Shown: positions 1-4,805 of the stretch, piece after piece
Position numbering within the stretch: position 1 is the first letter of the stretch
How the letters are laid out: every line of letters starts with the position of its first letter
From: Chloroflexota bacterium
GTDB lineage: Bacteria > Chloroflexota > Anaerolineae > Ardenticatenales > Ardenticatenaceae
Direction of reading: 5' to 3'
Length of the DNA stretch: 5,055 nucleotides
Assembly (NCBI GenBank): GCA_003520455.1
Contig: DOUV01000605.1
Coordinates: 1 to 5,055 of the forward strand
Position numbers and translations under genes: made by a program
Notes under the pieces: model-generated
What the model saw: the letters and a program-made list of their open reading frames with translations, nothing else
Told to the model about the DNA's origin: nothing
Database searches by the model: none

Positions 1-264
1 CTCACCGGCGAGAGCGCCGCCACGGCCTACCTGGCGGCTCAACTGCTCGCTGCCCTGGGACGCTCGCCCGCCGTCGTTGGCGTCGCCGGGCTGCGCCAGC
101 GCGTTGCCGGGCTCCTCAGCGAAGCCCTGCGTCACCCCAACGCCCGCCGCGAGGTCTACCTGCTTGGGCGCCCCAAACGGGGCGAGGAGCGGATCGAGGC
201 CAGGGGCACCTTGGCGCGGGCGCTGCTGGACGCGCTGGGGCAGGTGGTGGAGTTGCCAGAGTAG
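1..264 (+). CDS. 3' end of an unrecognised protein-coding gene (partial)
   Basis: Frame 1 is open from the first base of the window to a TAG at 262-264, giving the last 87 residues of a protein whose start lies outside the window. The reading looks genuinely coding: third positions are strongly G/C, and the product alternates Ala/Leu-rich helices with short strands. One such strand is VYLLGRP, followed by a charged KRGEERIEARG stretch and a final helix TLARALLDALGQVVELPE. No catalytic motif, membrane segment or repeat is visible and I do not recognise the family. The next gene starts about 120 bases downstream on the same strand, so co-transcription with the STAND NTPase is possible but unproven. 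An ATG at 77 opens another frame that crosses this stop; I regard it as a shadow. Confidence 0.6.
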   Translation, partial: LTGESAATAYLAAQLLAALGRSPAVVGVAGLRQRVAGLLSEALRHPNARREVYLLGRPKRGEERIEARGTLARALLDALGQVVELPE

Positions 265-387
265 GGGGTTCAACGGATGCGCTGCGCGCACGACGGGTAA
301 ACGGGTGAGACAAGGGATGGAGAGAGGGCCGCGGGGATGATTGGTTGAGCGCCCGTCGCGGTGAACAATCAGGGAGAGGTTGAGGCA

Positions 388-1362
388 GTGACCGAACCAG
401 GGGATCATAGTGACCGTCAAGCGGCGAGATACATCATCAGTGCACCCGATGCACAAGGTCTCGCGATTGGTGGCGGTGCCCAAGTTGTTCAAAACGTCTA
501 CGCGGCCCCGCCGCCACCGTCGATCTCGCGAGATGATTGGTTGGCGGCCATCTATGAGGCAGGCTCGGTGTTGCGCCTCTACCGCAACACCATCGCCGGG
601 ATCGCCATTGGGCGAGCCGAGGTGGCACAGATTGGCGACTGGGCGCTGAACGCCGAGCCAAAAGAGCGGCTGGGGATGCTCCTGGACCAGCCCGGTGGCG
701 GGAAGACCGTGGTAATGCGTGGTGTGCTCGAATACCTGGAGGCCACCGGGGTGCCTGTCTTGGCCATCAAGGCTGACACACTTTCCGGGATCAAAACCCC
801 TGCTGACCTGGTGGCGTGGTTGAGATTGCCGGCGGCAGTGGAAGCGTGCGCGCGAAGTCTCGCGCTTGAAGGTCGGTTCGTTGTTCTGCTCGACCAACTT
901 GATGCGCTTTCACTGACTCTCTCACGAGACCAGACGACCCTCAATGTGATGCTGGACGCGCTGGCCCGTCTGCGCGCGATCCCCGGGGTGCGCATGATTG
1001 CCTCATGCCGCACCTTTGATCTCAACAATAATCCTCAACTCTCCGCTATCACGACAGATCGCACGTTCCGGCTGCAGCCCCTGACCGAGGATCAAGTCGA
1101 CCCCGTTCTGCGCGCGATCGGCATCGATCCGACCCGGCTGTTGCCGGCGCATCGAGCCTTGCTCAGCGTGCCGCTGCACCTCGATGTGTACGCCCGCGTT
1201 GTGGTCAGCGACGCACACCAGGGAATCGCCGAGAGCTTCCACACTCTGCAAGAACTCTACGCGGCACTGTGGCAGCAGCAAATCATGGCTATCCGTCCAT
1301 CAAGCCTACGCCCACAGGTTGACTGTGTAGGCATCTCACCTTTCTCAACTTTCGCACGTTAG
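388..1362 (+). CDS. STAND/NACHT-like NTPase with N-terminal amyloid-type motif; short, lacks C-terminal sensor repeats
   Basis: Probable NLR-type signalling NTPase of 324 residues. The GTG at 388 is chosen because GGGAGAGG (371-378) sits 9 bases upstream; an in-frame GTG at 361 would add 9 residues but has no ribosome binding site. From the N-terminus: a motif GLAIGGGAQ (residues 24-32), a proline run, then an atypical P-loop DQPGGGKT (100-107, Asp where Gly is usual). Next come a Walker B VVLLDQLDAL (165-174), a sensor-like ASCRTFDL (205-212) and a PLHLDVYA helix (262-269), as in the helical region after STAND ATPase cores. The motif recurs in the next gene product, suggesting that this protein triggers that effector. 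STAND proteins normally continue into a winged helix and WD40, TPR or similar repeats; here the chain stops at once, with a final ~24 residues that look unrelated. Truncation is likely. The stop codon overlaps the next gene's ribosome binding site. The NTPase call is firm; the defence role is inferred. Confidence 0.85.
   Translation: MTEPGDHSDRQAARYIISAPDAQGLAIGGGAQVVQNVYAAPPPPSISRDDWLAAIYEAGSVLRLYRNTIAGIAIGRAEVAQIGDWALNAEPKERLGMLLDQPGGGKTVVMRGVLEYLEATGVPVLAIKADTLSGIKTPADLVAWLRLPAAVEACARSLALEGRFVVLLDQLDALSLTLSRDQTTLNVMLDALARLRAIPGVRMIASCRTFDLNNNPQLSAITTDRTFRLQPLTEDQVDPVLRAIGIDPTRLLPAHRALLSVPLHLDVYARVVVSDAHQGIAESFHTLQELYAALWQQQIMAIRPSSLRPQVDCVGISPFSTFAR
457..483 (+). other. Motif-coding segment GLAIGGGAQ in the NTPase N-terminus (candidate amyloid signalling motif)
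   Basis: Encodes G-L-A-I-G-G-G-A-Q, which matches G-F-A-I-G-D-N-A-Q in the neighbouring effector (1705-1731) at six of nine positions. Four of the six identical residues use different codons in the two genes, so the match is at protein level rather than a recent DNA duplication. Position N-terminal to the NTPase is where NLR-associated bacterial amyloid motifs are known to lie. Amyloid behaviour itself is inferred. Confidence 0.55.
1304..1332 (+). repeat. Hairpin at the 3' end of the NTPase gene
   Basis: GCCTAC (1304-1309) pairs with GTAGGC (1327-1332), and ACAG (1314-1317) pairs with CTGT (1323-1326) around the loop GTTGA. A 4-base bulge (GCCC) lies on the 5' side. It falls exactly in the tail of the NTPase gene that looks non-homologous. 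No T-run follows, so it is not a convincing intrinsic terminator. It could be an RNA-processing or attenuation structure, or a scar of the event that shortened the gene. Confidence 0.5.
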
Positions 1363-1375
1363 AGGAGGCATCTCA
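1329..1375 (+). repeat. 10-bp direct repeat AGGCATCTCA bracketing the NTPase/effector junction
   Basis: AGGCATCTCA occurs at 1329-1338 and again at 1366-1375. The second copy includes part of the effector's ribosome binding site and the A of its ATG. The 27 bases between the copies contain the NTPase stop codon. Such a repeat could mark a deletion or slippage junction, or could be chance. Confidence 0.45.
1362..1368 (+). promoter_or_regulatory. Strong ribosome binding site of the Bell-like gene
   Basis: GAGGAGG lies 6 bases before the ATG at 1375 and overlaps the last base of the NTPase stop codon (1360-1362). The arrangement favours translational coupling and fixes the effector start. Confidence 0.7.
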
Positions 1376-1794
1376 TGGACCCCGTCAGTCTTATCCTCGC
1401 TGCTCTGGTCGCCGGTGTCGCCGCGGGTGCTACCGACACCGCATCGCAAGCGATCAAGGACGGCTACGCCGGGCTCAAAGACCTCATCAAAAAGCGCCTC
1501 GCCGACAAGCCGCAGGGTGAAATGGTGCTGGCCGAATACGAGAAAGATCCGGAAACCTGGGAAAAGCCGCTCCGGAAGTCGCTGATCGAGACCGGCGCCG
1601 ACCAGGATGAGCGGATCGTGCGGCAGGCGCAGCAGGTGCTGGCCTTGATCAACCCGCAGCAGGCGGCCCAAGGCAAGTACAACATCCAGATCACCCACAG
1701 CAGCGGCTTTGCCATCGGCGACAACGCCCAAAGCCACACATACAACGTGCCGCCTGGGAAGCCGCCAGAACCCGAGGGCAGCAGCAAGGCGTAA
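1375..1794 (+). CDS. Bell-like (HeLo/HELL-type) putative cell-death effector with C-terminal amyloid-type motif
   Basis: Small protein of 139 residues with an excellent ribosome binding site. Residues 1-20 form a Gly/Ala-rich hydrophobic segment (SLILAALVAGVAAGA) opening with MDP. Three predicted amphipathic helices follow at about 21-42, 46-74 and 76-94, giving a four-helix bundle. A short linker leads to GFAIGDNAQ (111-119) and a Pro/Gly-rich end. Such proteins resemble the bacterial Bell domain, an analogue of fungal HeLo/HELL and animal MLKL bundles, in which a hydrophobic N-terminal helix is thought to permeabilise the membrane once the amyloid motif is templated by a cognate NLR. The adjacent NTPase carries a matching motif, and the two genes are 12 bases apart. 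The architecture is visible in the sequence; Bell membership is recalled from family appearance, and toxicity is inferred. Alternative: a small membrane-associated protein unrelated to cell death. Confidence 0.8.
   Translation: MDPVSLILAALVAGVAAGATDTASQAIKDGYAGLKDLIKKRLADKPQGEMVLAEYEKDPETWEKPLRKSLIETGADQDERIVRQAQQVLALINPQQAAQGKYNIQITHSSGFAIGDNAQSHTYNVPPGKPPEPEGSSKA
1705..1731 (+). other. Motif-coding segment GFAIGDNAQ in the effector C-terminus
   Basis: Partner copy of the motif in the NTPase (457-483). It lies after the helical bundle and before a flexible Pro/Gly/Ser tail, as expected for an exposed signalling motif. The Gly, Asn and Gln residues and the short hydrophobic core A-I are typical of RHIM-like or HRAM-like amyloid motifs. 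Confidence 0.55.
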
Positions 1795-1809
1795 AGCAGG
1801 GCTTTACGC
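1789..1809 (+). terminator. Hairpin at the end of the NTPase/effector unit, probable terminator
   Basis: GCGTAAAGC (1789-1797) and GCTTTACGC (1801-1809) form a perfect 9-bp stem with loop AGG. The effector stop codon TAA (1792-1794) lies inside the stem. The following ATAATT is only weakly T-rich, so termination strength is uncertain; the position at the end of the unit supports the call. Confidence 0.6.
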
Positions 1810-1833
1810 ATAATTGGTCACTGACCGGAGGAC

Positions 1834-1863
1834 GGACCGTCGCCGATATCGGCACGACGGTCC
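1834..1863. repeat. Long near-perfect inverted repeat with nested GATATC palindrome
   Basis: GGACCGTCG (1834-1842) and CGACGGTCC (1855-1863) are perfect 9-bp arms. Between them lies the 10-bp palindrome CCGATATCGG (1843-1852) plus two unpaired bases (CA). The whole can fold into a 14-bp stem-loop. It is preceded by GGTCACTGACC (1817-1827) and followed by a CGGATG/CATCCG hairpin (1867-1886). It could be a bidirectional terminator, an operator or a small repeat element. Confidence 0.6.
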
Positions 1864-1866
1864 CGC

Positions 1867-1886
1867 CGGATGGCCTTTTGCATCCG
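1867..1886 (+). repeat. Small hairpin CGGATG ... CATCCG
   Basis: CGGATG (1867-1872) pairs with CATCCG (1881-1886) over the 8-base loop GCCTTTTG. It contains the only ATG available to the 67-codon ORF that follows, which weakens the case for efficient translation of that ORF. Confidence 0.4.
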
Positions 1887-2073
1887 CCGTCCGGTGCAGT
1901 TCGTTGCTGTCGTGCGCAACGGCGAATCGTCCGACAACTGGACGTGCAACCAGGCGCGCCGCGCGGTGGAATTCGGGTGGGAAGACGATGGACAAGCTCG
2001 TGCAGCGGTGTGGCGACTGGTCGTCTTGATCCGCGGTGTACCGGAGGGCACCATCAATGAGCCAACTGCTTGA
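1870..2073 (+). CDS. Doubtful small ORF (67 aa) overlapping the DUF1444 gene start
   Basis: Not recognised. The frame runs from an ATG at 1870 to a TGA at 2071-2073, overlapping the next gene's start (2057) by 17 bases, as in translationally coupled operons. The product is the most protein-like of the three forward frames here: IRRPVQFVAVVRN, then a Cys/Asn-containing middle (SSDNWTCNQARRAVEFGW) and AAVWRLVVLIRG. It has no signal peptide or known motif. Against it, no ribosome binding site precedes the ATG, and that codon is buried in a hairpin. The frame is open only back to a TGA at 1822-1824, with no earlier start. It could be the 3' remnant of a gene whose 5' end was replaced by the inverted repeats, or the leader of the next gene. 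Confidence 0.3.
   Translation: MAFCIRRPVQFVAVVRNGESSDNWTCNQARRAVEFGWEDDGQARAAVWRLVVLIRGVPEGTINEPTA
2043..2048 (+). promoter_or_regulatory. Ribosome binding site fixing the DUF1444 gene start
   Basis: GGAGGG lies 8 bases before the ATG at 2057. The upstream in-frame GTG at 2036 has no comparable site, so ATG 2057 is preferred. Confidence 0.6.
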
Positions 2074-2869
2074 CCAGGAATCGTTCGCGGCCTACGTCGA
2101 GGATGCCACCCGGCGGGCCGGCTTTGCGATTGAAAAGCGCGAGGGGGCTGTTCTGTATGTGATCCTGCGCGGCAGCCCACTACGCTGCGACCTGGCCCAG
2201 GTGTACCGGGCCTACCTGTCCGCCCCCCACCGGTTGGACGCCATCGTGCGCGCGCACCTTGACGCTCTCCGGCGGGTGCCTCCGCCGCCTCCGGAGCTAA
2301 CCGAGAAAGAAGCGGCGGAATCGCTGTTGCCCATCCTCCAGCGCGCTCAGTGGCTCAAGCAGCTCGGGCAGCGAAGTGTCCCACCGGTAGTCCATCGTCC
2401 CTTCGTTGCCGGGTTGGTCGTCACCTATGTTTTTGACTTCCCCGACCGGCGGGCCTATGTGAATGCGGACCAGTTGGACCAGATGATGAGCCGGCCCGGA
2501 ATCACGTTCGATATGATCCACGAGTACGCGCTGGAAAACCTGCGCGTGCGTACGACGAGCCGCAGCTATGCAACCCACGGGCTTCGTGACAAGACAATGA
2601 TCATGTGCGAGACGCGCGACGGGTACGCAGCCACTCGCATCCTGCTGCCGGACTTGATGGCGGGATGGGCCGAGCGCATCCCTGGCCGGATGTTGATCGG
2701 GATTCCTAATCGCGATTTCTTGATCGCCTTCAGCGACTGCAACCTGGCCCATGTGAGGGCCATAACCCGCCAGGTGCACCGTGACGCCGCCAGGCACAGT
2801 CATCCTCTCTCGGCCGATCTGCTCGTCTGGCGGGATGGGCAGGTGCGAGAATATCGAGCCAGGCAGTGA
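2057..2869 (+). CDS. DUF1444 family protein (YtpQ-like), function unknown
   Basis: A 270-residue soluble protein with no signal peptide or membrane helix. It shows features I associate with DUF1444, whose Bacillus member is YtpQ. An N-terminal region ends in a proline run (PPPPPELTEKEA, about 75-86). It is followed by a strand-rich core with AGLVVTYVFDFPDRRAYVN (118-136) and the helix IHEYALENLRV (154-164). The core continues with DGYAATRILLPDL (188-200) and the hallmark GIPNRDFLIAFSD (215-227); the end is basic. The length fits the family. No biochemical role is established to my knowledge, and no catalytic residues stand out. It may overlap the small upstream ORF, which would make a two-gene unit, and it lies 3' of the NTPase/effector pair on the same strand behind a hairpin cluster, so co-expression is uncertain. 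It runs tail-to-tail into the kinase remnant on the minus strand. Confidence 0.8.
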   Translation: MSQLLDQESFAAYVEDATRRAGFAIEKREGAVLYVILRGSPLRCDLAQVYRAYLSAPHRLDAIVRAHLDALRRVPPPPPELTEKEAAESLLPILQRAQWLKQLGQRSVPPVVHRPFVAGLVVTYVFDFPDRRAYVNADQLDQMMSRPGITFDMIHEYALENLRVRTTSRSYATHGLRDKTMIMCETRDGYAATRILLPDLMAGWAERIPGRMLIGIPNRDFLIAFSDCNLAHVRAITRQVHRDAARHSHPLSADLLVWRDGQVREYRARQ

Positions 2870-2927
2870 TGCGGCAGCCAAAGCCATCGCTCCAACACTG
2901 ACGCTGGCGCTAATCCCGCCGGTTCCG

Positions 2928-3299
2928 TCAGCCCGTTCGCGACTTCAAGCCCGCGACAATCTCGACCAGGGCCTGCGGGCCACCGACGTTCCCGGGGAAG
3001 ACGATGTAGGCCAGCCCCGGCAACCGGCTTTCCGGACCCAGTTGCCACACCGGGACGCCTGGGATGATCTGTCCCAGCACCAGTGCACGCCTGACCCCCA
3101 GCCCTCGCGTCGCCACGTCACTTGACGTAATCCCACCCTTGGCAAGCACGTAGCGCGGCCGGGTGGAGATCGCCCGCACGATGGCGGCCAACCCCTCCGA
3201 GACGCGCTGTCCGATGGCCAGGCTACTCGCGGCAGCTTGCCCCGTGACGAGCCGACGGCTGGTGCCTCGCGACCACGCAGGATTCGACGCCGTCGGCCC
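2928..3299 (-). pseudogene. 5'-deleted remnant of a four-carbon acid sugar kinase (OtnK-like), C-terminal domain only
   Basis: On the minus strand the frame is open from just after a TAG (3302-3300) to a TGA (2930-2928). From about 3269 inward it reads as the C-terminal nucleotide-binding domain of the OtnK/DUF1537 kinase family. It shows RGTSRRLVTG, then SLAIGQRVSEGLAAIVRAI, YVLAKGGITSSDVATRGLG, PGVPVWQLGPESRLPGL and YIVFPGNVG. The GG-[IV]-T-S-x-D segment and the VFPGNVG end are hallmarks. Family members phosphorylate C4 sugar acids such as erythronate or threonate derivatives and are roughly 400 residues or more; only about 113 remain here. The whole N-terminal substrate domain is missing, no ATG or GTG starts the preserved domain, and the sequence upstream is the candidate promoter of pfkA. 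No internal frameshift is visible in the preserved part, so the deletion may be recent. A TTG at 3191 could at most give an 87-residue fragment. Confidence 0.75.
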
Positions 3300-3343
3300 C
3301 TATCCATCTTCAGCGAATGGCGATCCGATCGTGGAATCCGCAC

Positions 3344-3371
3344 TTTTCACTCGTGTCGCCCGTGGTAGAAT
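3344..3371 (+). promoter_or_regulatory. Candidate sigma-70-type promoter for pfkA
   Basis: TTTTCA (3344-3349, 4 of 6 to TTGACA) and TAGAAT (3366-3371, 5 of 6 to TATAAT) are separated by 16 bases. This is the best-matching pair in the region before pfkA, in a locally AT-richer stretch between the kinase remnant and the leader. The predicted transcript would start near 3378, giving an untranslated leader of about 150 bases. Confidence 0.45.
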
Positions 3372-3372
3372 T

Positions 3373-3415
3373 GGGCTCACGGCGAGCGCTTCGGCGGGGT
3401 GCTGTTCGTGAGCCC
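3373..3415 (+). promoter_or_regulatory. 9-bp inverted repeat with nested UUCG hairpin in the pfkA leader
   Basis: GGGCTCACG (3373-3381) is perfectly complementary to CGTGAGCCC (3407-3415). Inside lies CGC-TTCG-GCG (3387-3396), a stable tetraloop hairpin. It begins 2 bases after the -10 box, so if transcription starts near 3378 part of the outer stem is not transcribed. It may then be a DNA operator rather than an RNA stem. Confidence 0.5.
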
Positions 3416-3446
3416 CGTTCTCGCGTCGCGCGCTGGTGGCAGTGAG

Positions 3447-3462
3447 CACTCCGCGAGGAGTG
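3447..3462 (+). promoter_or_regulatory. GNRA-tetraloop hairpin in the pfkA leader
   Basis: CACTCC (3447-3452) and GGAGTG (3457-3462) form a perfect 6-bp stem with a GCGA tetraloop. GGC (3438-3440) and GCC (3463-3465) can extend it across a 6-base bulge. I do not recognise a known riboswitch class. Confidence 0.5.
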
Positions 3463-3481
3463 GCCTGGTCTTGCGTGGCGC

Positions 3482-3498
3482 CCCGGCTGGCAGCCGGG
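3482..3498 (+). promoter_or_regulatory. GC-rich hairpin just upstream of the pfkA ribosome binding site
   Basis: CCCGGCT (3482-3488) pairs perfectly with AGCCGGG (3492-3498) over the loop GGC. It ends 22 bases before the ribosome binding site and has no T-run, so it looks like an RNA stability or translation-control element rather than a terminator. Confidence 0.5.
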
Positions 3499-3520
3499 CC
3501 GCTGCGCTGAGAGGATGGAC

Positions 3521-3527
3521 GGAGGAG
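3521..3527 (+). promoter_or_regulatory. Ribosome binding site of pfkA
   Basis: GGAGGAG lies 4 bases before the ATG at 3532 (6 bases if GGAGG is taken as the core). It confirms that start, which is also where the family N-terminus RIGVLTGGGDAPGLN begins. Confidence 0.75.
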
Positions 3528-3531
3528 TAAG

Positions 3532-4668
3532 ATGCGGCGGATCGGTGTGCTCACCGGCGGGGGAGACGCCCCCGGTCTCAATGCCGTGATCCGGGCGGTC
3601 GTCAAGTCTGCGATCAACGTGTACGGCTGGGAAGTCTACGGCATCCACGACGGCTTCGAGGGGTTGATCCGCGAGGGGGCGGAAGGGGTCAGCCCGCTCG
3701 ATCTGCGGGCGGTGCGGGGCATCCTGCCCCGCGGCGGCACGATCCTGGGAACCGTCAATTACAGCACGACGGGGCTTCTGCAGCGCGATCCGGTGACGGG
3801 CCGCTCCATTGTCACCGAGTGGGCCAAAGAGACCGCCCGCGCCCGGCTGGCGGAATTGCAGATCGACGCCCTGGTCATCATCGGCGGCGACGGGACCATG
3901 ACGATGGGCGAGCAGTTCTACCGGGCCGGGGTCAACCTGGTGGGCGTGCCCAAGACAATTGACAACGATCTCCCTGCCACCGAGTATACCTTTGGCTTCG
4001 ACACAGCCGTGGACACCGCGACCGACGCCATCGACAAGCTCCATACCACGGCCGAGAGCCATCACCGGGTGATGGTGCTGGAGGTAATGGGCCGCAATGC
4101 CGGCTGGATCGCGCTCTACGCCGGGGTCGCCGGGGGCGCGGACGTAATTCTCATTCCGGAACTCCCTTTCACGGTCGAGGCCATCTGCCGCAAGATCGCG
4201 CGGCGGCGCGCGCTGGGGCGGCGCTTCAGCATCATCGTGGTGGCGGAGGGCGCCGTCCCGGTCGGTGGGGCGCAATTCTACGAGGCGACCAGTAGCGGCC
4301 AGGAGCGCCTCGGCGGGATCGGCGAGTGGGTTGCCGCGGAGATCTCGCTGCGCTGCAACGTCCAGTCGCGGACGGTTGTCCTGGGCCATCTCCAGCGCGG
4401 CGGCTCGCCCAGTGCCTTCGATCGTGTCCTGGCGACGCGCTTCGGCGCGGAGGCCGTGCACCTGCTTGCCGACGGGCGCTTTGGCCAGGTCGTCACGCTC
4501 GAGTGCGACCAGATTATCGCGGTGCCGCTGGAGGCGGTGACCGGGCGCCAGCGCACAGTCCCCCCTGAGAGTTCGCTGATCCGCACGGCGCAGGACCTGG
4601 GCATCAGTTTTGGCAACGAGGCGAGCCAATCGACAGGCGAGGGGGTAGTCACCGGTGAAGAGGCGTGA
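3532..4668 (+). CDS. pfkA: 6-phosphofructokinase (PfkA family, group III / mixed-donor type)
   Basis: Cytosolic glycolytic enzyme converting fructose 6-phosphate to fructose 1,6-bisphosphate. All core motifs are present: GVLTGGGDAPGLNAVIR (5-21), RGGTILGT (67-74), the donor loop GGDGT (118-122), GVPKTIDNDL (138-147, catalytic Asp in TIDND at 144), the substrate-binding MGRNAGWIA (186-194), PELPF (209-213) and GHLQRGGSPSAFDR (285-298). At 378 residues it is longer than the ~320-residue Escherichia coli enzyme, with a C-terminal extension as in long group III PFKs. Gly in GGDGT (121) is the ATP-type residue, while Lys in PKTIDND (141) is the residue usual in pyrophosphate enzymes. Actinobacterial ATP-PFKs share this combination, so ATP use is more likely, but the donor cannot be fixed from sequence. 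It is preceded by its own candidate promoter and a hairpin-rich leader and appears monocistronic. Confidence 0.95.
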   Translation: MRRIGVLTGGGDAPGLNAVIRAVVKSAINVYGWEVYGIHDGFEGLIREGAEGVSPLDLRAVRGILPRGGTILGTVNYSTTGLLQRDPVTGRSIVTEWAKETARARLAELQIDALVIIGGDGTMTMGEQFYRAGVNLVGVPKTIDNDLPATEYTFGFDTAVDTATDAIDKLHTTAESHHRVMVLEVMGRNAGWIALYAGVAGGADVILIPELPFTVEAICRKIARRRALGRRFSIIVVAEGAVPVGGAQFYEATSSGQERLGGIGEWVAAEISLRCNVQSRTVVLGHLQRGGSPSAFDRVLATRFGAEAVHLLADGRFGQVVTLECDQIIAVPLEAVTGRQRTVPPESSLIRTAQDLGISFGNEASQSTGEGVVTGEEA

Positions 4669-4781
4669 CGAGATGGTAGAGAGTGGGATGAAATCCGTTG
4701 GCTTCTCGGGCCCCCTCTCAGGCGCCGGTTGACAGTGCTTCCATCCTCGCTGCGTCCCCGGCCATCCCTGGGAGCCCTCCT

Positions 4782-4805
4782 GGCCCCCTTCGAGGGAGAG
4801 GGGCC
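4782..4805. repeat. GC-rich hairpin, candidate dispersed intergenic repeat
   Basis: GGCCCC (4782-4787) pairs with GGGGCC (4800-4805), with a small inner CT-TCG-AG stem. It is followed by GGGGTGAGGGTGGGCCCC. G-rich sequences of the type GAGAGGGGCCGGGGTGAGGG often recur in intergenic DNA of high-GC Chloroflexota, but only one copy is visible here, so dispersal is inferred. Confidence 0.4.

Noticed and set aside
77..340. 87-codon plus-strand frame at the left edge
   Set aside because: Arg/Gly/Pro-rich, in a different frame from the better partial gene ending at 264, and without a ribosome binding site.
341..369. TTGGTT - 17 bases - AACAAT as a promoter for the NTPase gene
   Set aside because: Weak match at both boxes, and a start near 376 would cut off the ribosome binding site of the preferred start at 388.
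440..612. Third G-h-A-I-G occurrence (GIAIG, 598-612) in the NTPase as a second signalling motif
   Set aside because: It lies in a helical stretch just before the P-loop and lacks the x-x-A-Q continuation; probably chance.
579..1028. 149-codon minus-strand frame within the NTPase gene
   Set aside because: Ser/Arg/Ala-rich shadow opposite the Walker A and B region.
2297..2887. 196-codon minus-strand frame across the DUF1444 gene
   Set aside because: Antisense shadow; the plus strand encodes conserved DUF1444 motifs and has a ribosome binding site.
2781..3125. 114-codon plus-strand frame running out of the DUF1444 gene
   Set aside because: Overlaps the DUF1444 gene and the kinase remnant in other frames and has no recognisable content.
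2945..3343. 132-codon minus-strand frame beginning MRIPRSDRH
   Set aside because: It is a different frame from the recognisable kinase remnant and shows no family motif.
3521..3532. Possible TPP-like riboswitch suggested by CTGAGAGGATGG before pfkA
   Set aside because: The other conserved blocks of the TPP aptamer are absent.
3310..4629. 439-codon open frame on the minus strand across pfkA
   Set aside because: It is antisense to a gene with all PFK motifs, has low-complexity Arg/Ala/His/Asp composition, and is a GC-driven shadow.
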